DNA from: Endozoicomonas atrinae
GTDB lineage: Bacteria > Pseudomonadota > Gammaproteobacteria > Pseudomonadales > Endozoicomonadaceae
Assembly: GCF_001647025.1 (NCBI RefSeq)
Contig: NZ_LUKQ02000016.1
Coordinates: forward strand, 1 to 44,384
Direction of reading: 5' to 3'
DNA: 44,384 bases
Shown here: piece by piece, positions 1-7,614 of the stretch
How the letters are laid out: each line of letters starts with the position of its first letter
Position numbering within the stretch: position 1 is the stretch's first letter
Position numbers and translations under genes: made by a program
Notes under the pieces: model-generated
What the model was told of the DNA's origin: nothing
Database searches by the model: none
Seen by the model: the letters and a program-made list of their open reading frames with translations, nothing else

Positions 1-174
1 AAGCTCTCGGGTTTTCAGGATGCAATACTCCCGGCAACAACACAGAGGGCATTCAAAACCATTCGCCCAGCGCCATTTGAAAAACTGATCTCGGCATTGC
101 TCTTCCTGTCCGTATTGCTGAAAGAACTCCACAAGGCTCATGCCTTTCTGAAACTGGATTTTGTTTTTGGCCAT
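1..174 (-). CDS. IS1595-family transposase, N-terminal part (cut by window edge)
   Basis: Reading leftwards from an ATG at 174, the frame is open to the window edge and encodes 58 residues beginning MAKNKIQFQKGMSLVEFFQQ. It continues with an aromatic/basic stretch (FFKWRWANGFECP) and closely spaced cysteines (CPLCCC). A short N-terminal helix, an RWxNGFxCPxC motif and a zinc ribbon are how IS1595-type (ISXO2-like) transposases begin. The DDE catalytic domain lies outside the window, so intactness cannot be judged. A GGAG-like site lies just upstream of the start. The element sits directly beside a 5'-truncated member of the giant-protein family, so its insertion may be what removed the 5' part of that gene. 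The family call rests on motif recognition only. Confidence 0.75.
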   Translation of the reverse strand, partial: MAKNKIQFQKGMSLVEFFQQYGQEEQCRDQFFKWRWANGFECPLCCCREYCILKTREL

Positions 175-313
175 GACACGTCTCCTAATTCAAGGAAAAC
201 CAGTGTCGTAAGTTTAGACGAGAAGATAGCTTAGGTTAGGTGGTAATCAGGAACTTGAAAGATGCAATGTATCCGATTTTTTCGACAGCGACAGGTATTT
301 ATACAGTTATTAC

Positions 314-901
314 TTGCCTCTCTTCCAGATGCTTAAAGATACCTTCACAATGAAGCTCTTATCCTACCTGTCAGATACTCAAGACGCTCCACCTGGCACA
401 GTAACTGCTGATGATTTACATCTCAACGTCAACGTTGCCAACCACCTTCTGCAAATTTGCTTACTAACCTACTTGAGCGGTACCACCATCTATCAGGAAG
501 ACAGAAACCATCACTTCATGACAATAATTAATTGCCACATTGCCATGACTGAAGCACTTCATTCGCATATGCATGATGCCCATTTATCAAGCACCAGGCA
601 GGAATTTCAAGAAACGCTTTACCTTGACATGGTTCGAGCACAAATAGCTTTGTTAAACCATGACAATATGAGAATACCCCAACTTATCTCTCGATGGTGT
701 CAGTCTGTATCTCCAAAAACCCGGTTTATTCAAGATGAGCGTTCAATGAGATACCTGATTACAATAAGAAACGTCCAGTCTCTTTTACTGAATGCTCTTG
801 ATACCACATTCAACGATCCTGACTATCAGCAACTGTATCTTGAAGTTATTCGAGTAATCTCAAACTCAAACCTGTTTTGCCCAATAGCCCCCGATGTTTA
901 A
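314..901 (+). CDS. Fragment of a giant-protein paralogue, upstream piece
   Basis: Function unknown. The 195-residue frame starts at a TTG with no clear ribosome site (the first ATG is at 329), and the frame is open back to about 230, so the start is nominal. The protein aligns by eye with the middle of the two large proteins encoded at 2582 and 7615. LFQMLKDTFTMKLLSYL matches IFSILEETFQVKAKALI, and LYLDMVRAQIALLNHD matches SYLELVRGLLTLLSHE of the 1431-residue protein. Its last residues (LFCP) continue, in another frame, into the next ORF, which overlaps it by 25 bases. The best reading is that both ORFs are one decayed third paralogue. It lost its Pro/Gln-rich N-terminal half, probably at the IS1595 side, and carries a one-base frameshift near 885-895. 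Confidence 0.6.
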   Translation: MPLFQMLKDTFTMKLLSYLSDTQDAPPGTVTADDLHLNVNVANHLLQICLLTYLSGTTIYQEDRNHHFMTIINCHIAMTEALHSHMHDAHLSSTRQEFQETLYLDMVRAQIALLNHDNMRIPQLISRWCQSVSPKTRFIQDERSMRYLITIRNVQSLLLNALDTTFNDPDYQQLYLEVIRVISNSNLFCPIAPDV

Positions 902-2373
902 GAGAGCTACAATCGGACTGGGTCTTTAATGCGGTGAGGTTTATCAATGATATCACAGGGCAACCCACCAGATTTTCAAGGCACCTATCTGGGCTTATTG
1001 CAAAAATGGATGAACTCGCAGGAAGCGCATTCCCTGAAGAGCCTGCAAAGCGCCAACAGCTGCTTAATAGCTTTCAGGAAGTCTGGATTCCACTGTTGAC
1101 CTGCAATATCGATAAGCTGCCTGGCGGCACTTTCACGATGAAAAGCTCTGAGAAGACTCAGGCTAAACTGGCAGCAGCCTATCAGGCTATTAAAGAAAGA
1201 GAAAATAGAGGGCATTTTATTAAAGAAAACGTCGACGAACTTGCTGAAAGCCTGCACCTTCTGAGAGAAAAAACCGAAGAGCTCTGCCAACAACTCAGGG
1301 CTGAAGAAGACGCTGAAATTGACCGGCTTGCTGCTGAGATAGGGGAAATACCTCACTCCCGTCAACTCAAGGGCGCAATGAAAAACGTAAAACGGCCCCC
1401 TCCCCCGACTCAGCTACATTCTGTTAAAGCCTCAGAAAGGTTCAGTGAATCATCTGTTGAGCAAATACCCCAACCGCCTGTTCATCAAGAAGCTTCAGAG
1501 TCCCCTCCTGCCAAAAGCCTGCCAGAATTTCTTGAAACTATCCCCCAACAAAAGCCTGCTGAATGTATATTAGCTTTAATTCACTCCGAGCTTGAGGATG
1601 GAAAAGCTCTTCCATCGCAAAGCTTTTGCCTGCATGCAGAAGTAGCTCTTCATCTATTGCGCTCTCAGGATAAAACGATGGCAAGACTGGTGAAAGCTAT
1701 TAAAGACATTCAGGTTCTGCATAAGCAGACAGAACTGGCTATTAAAGACTTACCCGAATTACGTCCTGACAGATCAACGGCTCTTCAATGGCTGGCTTAT
1801 TACTTTCCAAAAGGAGAGCTGGAAAGCAAAAACATCGTTAAAACTCTGGAAGCCATCCAGCTGGGAAAGCTCACTCAGGCTAAAGAGTCTATTAATTCAG
1901 TTGCCACTATTCTTAAACATGCTCTTGAGGTTATATCACCCTACATAGATACAGACACTACATGGGAGCCCCCACAGGGTGACACACACGATTCAACCGG
2001 TAGTGTAAGCGCCATACCATCCAGGGAGGATGTCATTTTTTTATTGGACACCAGCATAACCACACTGGAAATAGCAGATCGCCTGAAACGGGATTTATCA
2101 ACAACAATTCCCGTCAATAAAGCTCTGAATAATAGAAGCGATATATTCGCTGCACTTGAACTGCACAGGCAAACCTCAGCCCCCAAGCGAGGAACTCCGG
2201 CTTTCCGTGAAAGAGCGTTAATACTCCAATTGAAAGATGAGTTCTCGAAGCATAGAAATCAATTTAACAACCATAATGATGAGCCTGGGGCATTTTGCAC
2301 AACTGACCTGCCTCATTTAATCAGTGAGTACAAACTGGTGAAACAGCAACTTCCTCCTCAGAGCCAAGATTAA
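877..2373 (+). CDS. Fragment of a giant-protein paralogue, downstream piece
   Basis: Function unknown. The 498-residue frame begins at a TTG inside the end of the previous ORF; an ATG at 1006 is the first strong in-frame start. It resembles the C-terminal ~600 residues of the proteins at 2582 and 7615. The segment around residues 105-170 is Glu/Lys-rich and probably coiled coil, followed by a Pro-rich linker (PPPPTQ, PQPPVHQ). It ends with a helical domain in which WLAYYFPKGELESKN corresponds to WLANYFSPSELSPKK of the 1431-residue protein. The frame change from the upstream ORF lies in or near a five-C run, so one lost base would separate the two ORFs. Probably a pseudogene remnant; independent expression cannot be excluded. 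Confidence 0.6.
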   Translation: MPNSPRCLRELQSDWVFNAVRFINDITGQPTRFSRHLSGLIAKMDELAGSAFPEEPAKRQQLLNSFQEVWIPLLTCNIDKLPGGTFTMKSSEKTQAKLAAAYQAIKERENRGHFIKENVDELAESLHLLREKTEELCQQLRAEEDAEIDRLAAEIGEIPHSRQLKGAMKNVKRPPPPTQLHSVKASERFSESSVEQIPQPPVHQEASESPPAKSLPEFLETIPQQKPAECILALIHSELEDGKALPSQSFCLHAEVALHLLRSQDKTMARLVKAIKDIQVLHKQTELAIKDLPELRPDRSTALQWLAYYFPKGELESKNIVKTLEAIQLGKLTQAKESINSVATILKHALEVISPYIDTDTTWEPPQGDTHDSTGSVSAIPSREDVIFLLDTSITTLEIADRLKRDLSTTIPVNKALNNRSDIFAALELHRQTSAPKRGTPAFRERALILQLKDEFSKHRNQFNNHNDEPGAFCTTDLPHLISEYKLVKQQLPPQSQD

Positions 2374-2390
2374 AAAAGATTAAAAAAGAT
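2371..2390 (+). repeat. Two direct 10-bp repeats at a stop codon
   Basis: The unit taaaaaagat occurs twice in a row, and the first copy supplies the TAA stop of the preceding gene. A third partial unit (taa) follows. Short A-rich tandem repeats like this arise by slippage; no function is evident. Confidence 0.7.
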
Positions 2391-2511
2391 TAACAGGAAA
2401 AGCAGTTAAATCTAAAAACATCAAATCTGCTGATTATCCATGAGAATAAAATCTAACTGAGTGCATTAACAAACGGAGAAGCTGCAGATATACCACTACC
2501 AATTAAATCAG

Positions 2512-2581
2512 CATCTACAATCTAACCTTCCATTTCTCACCAAAACTCTTATACAACTATATCAGGTAAAGGATTGAAACA
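2512..2581 (+). promoter_or_regulatory. Conserved leader/promoter upstream of the 1570-residue gene
   Basis: These 70 bases are nearly identical to 7546-7614 in front of the 1431-residue gene. They share the start CATCTACAATCTAACC, the block CAAAACTCTTATACAAC and the end GGTAAAGGATTGAAA just before the ATG. AAAGGA is the ribosome-binding site, eight bases from the start. TATACA (2550-2555) is a plausible -10, but no good -35 stands at 17 bp. Conservation of the untranslated region alongside two diverged N-termini implies shared expression control or a recent duplication. Confidence 0.6.
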
Positions 2582-5500
2582 ATGAATAACCCAACGGTGA
2601 ATAGCTGCGTGCCCTCGCAGGGGGCACAATCAAACCTTATTCCACCGGTACTACCGCAAAATATGTCTGCACCAGTTCCAATTGTGGTTCAAGTCCCTCC
2701 ACAGCAACATTTGGTAGCATACCAGCCGCAACCTGAAAACCAGCCAGCAAACAGTTTTGTACAGAGCAGGATGGTTGTTCCACTGCCAGAGCCCCCCTAT
2801 CATCAGACAAGTATGCAAGGTTATATCCCATCATATCCTGCTCCCACACAACTCAATCCGGGAGTTGTTCATCCCCCTGTCCCCGAACCCAGCCCTGTTA
2901 ATAACCATTATCAACAACCGCCCCCCTGTCTTCCCGGAGAGACACATCAAGCTTTACAACCCCAGAGCAACCGCCCGGCAACTGAATTTATACCGGTAAC
3001 AAGGTATACAGGTGATAGTTACTATATTGAGTATTGTCCCGCGCAAAACCCTCCCCAGCCAATTGGCGTTCCCCCCTCTCATCAAGAGTACAGCCCGGTT
3101 GATGGAACAATCTGCCCCCCCCCTATCGAGCAGCCTCAACTCTCAAACCCGCCATTCTTAGGAGCACAAACCTATGTTTACACTCCAGAGCTCCACGCAA
3201 ATGCCAGCTATATACAGCCGTTAACTGTGGGCCCACCCCAGTCTATTCCAATGATGCAGTGCTATACTGGACAGCAAGTTTCAGAGCAATCATCTGCGCC
3301 ACGAAACATTAACTATCAGACTGTCACAGGCAATCAAAACAGCACAGCTCAAGTTCCCACTTATACCTATTACATACCTTCTCAAGACGGTCTTCGGCCA
3401 ATTAGCAACGCCGTTGCCAACCCTCCTCAAGCTATTCAAATGGTGCAGTGTTTTACCGGTCAGCAAGTTTTAGAGCAACCGCCTGAGACAATAGGAGTTA
3501 GCTACCAGGCTTCCATGGGGCATCAAACAAACACAGCTCAAGTTCCCTCTTATACCTCACACATCCCTCCACAAAACTTCTCATTGCCAGGTAGTCACTC
3601 ATATGTGACAACAACTAATACCTGTTCATCTAATATTCCGGCCCAGCTACCTCAAACCTTGCCGCCGCCATCAAAGTCGGTAAATCAAATGGAAGCTCTG
3701 GCCGCCCCTAAGAATGCCCGTACTTTCAACCCTCCACCCGCTCGAGACTTGCCGCCATCAGGCAGCAGTACCGTTACCATTACGCAGACGACAACCACGA
3801 ATACCTATTCATACAGCAGCGCGAAAATTCCAGTCCAACTGCCTCAAACAATGCCACACACATCAAAGCCCGGAAATCAGCAAAAGCTTCCAGCCCCATC
3901 CACGAATCAAGCTCCTGTTTCACAACCCCCATTGTTCACCCCACCTCAATTGGAGCCTATCCTGCGACCACAACGAGATGCATTCCACAAGAGCGGGAAG
4001 AAGCTTCATAACACCAGCACACAACAAACACGCCCCCCTTCCAGGGCTTTTGAACACCGTCCTAAATCTGATTCAGTTCAACCTGGCACTCGGCTTAATT
4101 TACTCGAGGAACCGATAATACTGGATAATTCAGCACTTACCGAGGGCACTAAAAAAGGTGAAAGTGCAACCTGTCTTCATAAAAGCAGCGTACCTACACC
4201 CACGCAAAAAACCAGTAAAGAGCCTCCTCTTCCCAAAGCCTCGGGTAATGCACAAAAAAGCATATCTCAGGAGCATCAAACCCACAGCAAAGCTCCTGCT
4301 CCATCCAAGAGCCAGCCTCTAAAAGAGACAACATCTCAACAACCTGTCATGAGTGCACATCATTCGGTGAGTTCTGACATACAGCTACCTGTTGCCTCCA
4401 TAGTTCAAACTGCGGGAGAGAATCAACATTCAAAAGCACCACCTCTTTCCATAAAGGAAAAGCAAAAGACAATAGCCAGGCAGGCAGAGATTTCTTACAG
4501 ATACGAACCAGAGGGAGCAGATGACAGCACAGATAGTAGCGCTCTTAAATCAAATGATAGCTGCAAGCTCAGCAGCATGGCTGTCACGGTAACCCCAGCG
4601 TCAGCCCCTTCCACTGGTGCCGTTAGAATCAAAGTTCAAGAGACCAGTCATACAAATCCTGAGTTCAGCTCTACAGATACCATACAAGAAAGAGGCTGGC
4701 CTCCCTCAATCCACCTTTTATCAAGATCAAACTGCTCACCAACGCAAGGGAAAATGGATGAGGACATGGCAATAATTTATATGAAAAATATTCCTGAGAG
4801 ATTTCTACCAACAAGAGTCAGGCAAAGAAAAGCAGAGTTCAGACTGAGAAATACTGCAGAAACCCACCAATCAATGATTGGTAAGCAGAACATAGCCGTA
4901 CAGACCTTGAAAAATAACATTGATTTATTTGAAAACCGATCCGTGCCCGGTTATGAAGATCGACAAACTATGCTGAAAAGCCTGTCCCGTGGCTTTGAAA
5001 ACACCCGACCGTTTCAGCAGGCTGTCAGGGGTTTTAATCAGGGAGCAACTCTACTTAAGGGAATTAGACAGCAGCATATCCGGCTATACGATGTAATGAG
5101 TAGCCCTAAACACCACATTTACTTTGGAATCATGCCTTTTTTGCCTCATTGCGAGACATTTGATGTAACCCTTAAGGGAGACCTTATGGAGCCATACCTT
5201 ATTCCATTTTCAACAAAAGACTCAACAATGGATATAGCCTTAAAAGAAGAGACTTTAAAAGCGCAGCTGGAGAAGTTGGCAGGATGCGCATTACCAGCAG
5301 GCTGCACAAGCGAAGGGCAGCTAAGCAAAATCAATACACTGGTAGAGATGATGGCAACTACATATCCTGAGAAGGTAGACACCTCATCGTACCAACACTC
5401 TGAGCGCAAGCATGCATTATGGCACTGTAAATTTCTAACGCATATGGGGCTAACCAGCCTGCTTTATTTCCAGCATGACCCTTCAAACGATTGTAAAGTT

Positions 5501-7294
5501 AGGCTAACTTCTGTCGTTTCTCATTTCCTAACACATATGGAGACTACCAATCCAAACTGTCATGAGTACTTAGAGCTACTGAGAGGCCTGAATACCTTGA
5601 TCAGTCACAATACTTTTGTTCAGAAAGGTATGCCTCTGATAGACAATGAACCACAGGCGGCAGTTCCCCCCAGCAGGGTATCCAGTAAAAGAGGGGCAAC
5701 TGCAACATTACCGGATGAGGAAAGAACTCCCTCTATCAGCAGACTACAAAAACAGCTGATCCTGGCACTGGACTTCACCCATGAAAGCGAAAACAGCACT
5801 TATTATCTAGCAACGTTAAGAGCCACCATTAAAGCAGGTATCTTTTCTACACAATCACAGCCTCAAGAGCCTGCTCTTTTAGAAAGATACCTCCATCATT
5901 TAGCACAATTTACTCAATGGCTCATCGACAGCTTAAAAGAAAACAGACAAGACTGTACTGCTGATAATATCAGACGTGGCTTAATCGATTCTCTGGAAAA
6001 AGATTGGCTACATCACCTGAAAAAAAATGTCCGCTGTTTACAAATGTCATCATTACCAACCACAGGCCAAGTAAAAAAAGAAAAGGACTCTCAAGCAGGT
6101 AAAGCATTGGAAGTAAAAAGCGCCCAGCAAGGGTTAAGTGATGAGTCAGCTGCCAGTTTGCAAACAGTATCCAACCTGATCAGTCAGATTGAAAAGGAAA
6201 TAAAAGAGTATAAAAAGCAGGATCAAGTTTTATCAATAACGCTAAACTGTGAAATAGCAAAACTGGTTAGGAGTATTGAAGAAATAGAAAAGAAAAAAAG
6301 CCCTAAGGCTTCCCAGCAACAGGTTCGCAAAACAAAAGGCCCATCAAAACCAGAATCAAAGGACCAGAAAGCATCAGATCAGACCCCAGCCTCTCCCCAC
6401 GAGCCAATATCACAACCACCGTCACTACTGGTTAAAGGGGTCGCTGGCATTTATGAGCAACTGGACTTTTTAAAGCCGCCACATGTAATCATCCAGCAGG
6501 TACAGAGCACATTAGGAGAGCAGCTTACCCACCCTGCTCATCACTTTTGGGCTTTAACTGATCTGGCTTTTCAAGGGTTTCACCCTCAAGCATCTTTTGT
6601 AGCAACAGCCAGCACCGCTATGGAAGCAGTTAAAAAGCTCCATGAGAATCTCTCAACGGTTATTACAAACCCTCCTGAACCTATTGATAGCAAATCTCAA
6701 GCAACCGGCTTTATACGAACGAATTTCCCACATAACGAAATCTCTTTGAAAAACCTGGCAATGCTTTCCAGCCGAACCAAACTTTCTGAGGTTGAAAAAG
6801 CCAGGGCCTACATCAATTGCTCCCTTGTACTTTTTCAGGAAGGGATGCAAGCGGCTTACCGTTTGCTGGAAGCGCTGGAACAGGGCGCAGAGATTACTGG
6901 AGAACTAACACTGGAAGAGCTTATCACCCACACAGAAATGAGCCGGGATGCAATGGCCCCTTTGCAACAGTTTCAGAAAGCCCTTGAACAGCCAATTCTA
7001 TCCTGCGAATTACCTTCGCTCAGAAAAGAACTCTTCAAGTGTTTGCGACTCTATGGGTCTGGCAGCTTTTTCTCACATCGCCCACCAGTAGAAAATCCCG
7101 AAAGAGATGCCCACCTGGAAACCCTTAAACTGTTCGAACAGCAAAAAGTAGACTATGACGCGTCCAATACAAAGCTGGCCGAAGAAACCAGACAAGCCAA
7201 GGTAAACCCCAAGCAACTTGAGAGAGGTTTTACCCACCTATTTGAGAGACTAAACGCCGAGCATGCAGCTCAAACTGGAAGAGATAATATTTAA
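2582..7294 (+). CDS. Giant Pro/Gln-rich protein of unknown function (1570 aa)
   Basis: I do not recognise the family. The N-terminal ~700 residues are Pro/Gln/Ser/Thr-rich and probably disordered. They contain a 63-codon tandem duplication (3233-3421 and 3422-3610, each with a P-P-Q-x-I-x-M-x-Q-C-x-T-G-Q-Q-V motif) and a second internal repeat built on TTTNT...QLPQT. A short conserved motif PPQLEPxLRPxR occurs near residue 460. From about residue 720 the protein is helical and alignable with the 1431-residue neighbour and with the broken copy upstream. A Lys/Glu-rich probable coiled coil lies around residues 1200-1260. No signal peptide, membrane segment or catalytic motif is visible. The start is supported by AAAGGA and by the leader shared with the paralogue. 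Base composition looks more A/T-rich than in the housekeeping block. A secreted effector or surface-associated scaffold is possible but unproven. Confidence 0.85.
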   Translation: MNNPTVNSCVPSQGAQSNLIPPVLPQNMSAPVPIVVQVPPQQHLVAYQPQPENQPANSFVQSRMVVPLPEPPYHQTSMQGYIPSYPAPTQLNPGVVHPPVPEPSPVNNHYQQPPPCLPGETHQALQPQSNRPATEFIPVTRYTGDSYYIEYCPAQNPPQPIGVPPSHQEYSPVDGTICPPPIEQPQLSNPPFLGAQTYVYTPELHANASYIQPLTVGPPQSIPMMQCYTGQQVSEQSSAPRNINYQTVTGNQNSTAQVPTYTYYIPSQDGLRPISNAVANPPQAIQMVQCFTGQQVLEQPPETIGVSYQASMGHQTNTAQVPSYTSHIPPQNFSLPGSHSYVTTTNTCSSNIPAQLPQTLPPPSKSVNQMEALAAPKNARTFNPPPARDLPPSGSSTVTITQTTTTNTYSYSSAKIPVQLPQTMPHTSKPGNQQKLPAPSTNQAPVSQPPLFTPPQLEPILRPQRDAFHKSGKKLHNTSTQQTRPPSRAFEHRPKSDSVQPGTRLNLLEEPIILDNSALTEGTKKGESATCLHKSSVPTPTQKTSKEPPLPKASGNAQKSISQEHQTHSKAPAPSKSQPLKETTSQQPVMSAHHSVSSDIQLPVASIVQTAGENQHSKAPPLSIKEKQKTIARQAEISYRYEPEGADDSTDSSALKSNDSCKLSSMAVTVTPASAPSTGAVRIKVQETSHTNPEFSSTDTIQERGWPPSIHLLSRSNCSPTQGKMDEDMAIIYMKNIPERFLPTRVRQRKAEFRLRNTAETHQSMIGKQNIAVQTLKNNIDLFENRSVPGYEDRQTMLKSLSRGFENTRPFQQAVRGFNQGATLLKGIRQQHIRLYDVMSSPKHHIYFGIMPFLPHCETFDVTLKGDLMEPYLIPFSTKDSTMDIALKEETLKAQLEKLAGCALPAGCTSEGQLSKINTLVEMMATTYPEKVDTSSYQHSERKHALWHCKFLTHMGLTSLLYFQHDPSNDCKVRLTSVVSHFLTHMETTNPNCHEYLELLRGLNTLISHNTFVQKGMPLIDNEPQAAVPPSRVSSKRGATATLPDEERTPSISRLQKQLILALDFTHESENSTYYLATLRATIKAGIFSTQSQPQEPALLERYLHHLAQFTQWLIDSLKENRQDCTADNIRRGLIDSLEKDWLHHLKKNVRCLQMSSLPTTGQVKKEKDSQAGKALEVKSAQQGLSDESAASLQTVSNLISQIEKEIKEYKKQDQVLSITLNCEIAKLVRSIEEIEKKKSPKASQQQVRKTKGPSKPESKDQKASDQTPASPHEPISQPPSLLVKGVAGIYEQLDFLKPPHVIIQQVQSTLGEQLTHPAHHFWALTDLAFQGFHPQASFVATASTAMEAVKKLHENLSTVITNPPEPIDSKSQATGFIRTNFPHNEISLKNLAMLSSRTKLSEVEKARAYINCSLVLFQEGMQAAYRLLEALEQGAEITGELTLEELITHTEMSRDAMAPLQQFQKALEQPILSCELPSLRKELFKCLRLYGSGSFFSHRPPVENPERDAHLETLKLFEQQKVDYDASNTKLAEETRQAKVNPKQLERGFTHLFERLNAEHAAQTGRDNI
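3115..3123 (+). repeat. Nine-C homopolymer inside the giant gene
   Basis: Nine consecutive C lie in the N-terminal coding region (residues ...T-I-C-P-P-P-I-E...). The gene is in frame at this length. Losing or gaining one C would truncate the product near residue 180-190, so the run is a candidate slippage site. Confidence 0.8.
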
Positions 7295-7545
7295 AATACC
7301 TGCCTTTGTTTACGCTTTACCAGCCTACACCTCAAATTGTGTGGCTGGTTAAAATGAAGTAATCATATTAACGACAACAAAAGCACTGACTAATGCCTAC
7401 AGCTTTGGGATGAGAGAGTAGCTTACAGCAACTGAATATCAGCAAAAAGTGATAACCCTGGCAGAAGATAAAAACAACTGCCGTATAAAAAGCATAAAGT
7501 GGGTAAAAAATCCCAAAAAAAATAACACTGACCAGAGCAATACGC
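7295..7545. other. Intergenic region between the two giant genes
   Basis: Apart from the hairpin at 7319-7349 I see no coding potential or RNA gene. The stretch is A-rich near 7500-7530 and leads into the leader conserved with 2512-2581. Confidence 0.5.
7319..7349 (+). terminator. Possible terminator after the 1570-residue gene
   Basis: ACCAGCC-(T)-ACAC pairs with GTGTGGCTGGT around an eight-base loop, with one bulged T. It lies 25 bases after the stop codon. The bases that follow (TAAAATGAAG) are a poor U-tract, so termination efficiency is uncertain. Confidence 0.45.
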
Positions 7546-7614
7546 CATCTACAATCTAACCTCTCACTTCTCCCAAAACTCTTATACAACGAGACAAGGT
7601 AAAGGATTGAAATA
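7546..7614 (+). promoter_or_regulatory. Conserved leader/promoter upstream of the 1431-residue gene
   Basis: Near-identical to 2512-2581, with small differences in the middle (CTCTCACTTCTC against CTTCCATTTCTCA) and one shortened stretch after CTTATACAAC. The AAAGGA ribosome site and its spacing to the ATG are preserved. Confidence 0.6.

Noticed and set aside
884-900. Programmed frameshifting between the 314 and 877 ORFs
   Set aside because: No X XXY YYZ slippery heptamer or clear downstream structure; the missing 5' half indicates decay.
985-1365. 126-residue minus-strand ORF
   Set aside because: Shadow of the 877-2373 coding frame; codon pattern follows the plus strand, where the homology lies.
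3233-3610. CRISPR-like periodicity in the giant gene
   Set aside because: The 189-bp repeats are in-frame protein repeats of a coding region; no array with short identical repeats and unique spacers exists in the window.
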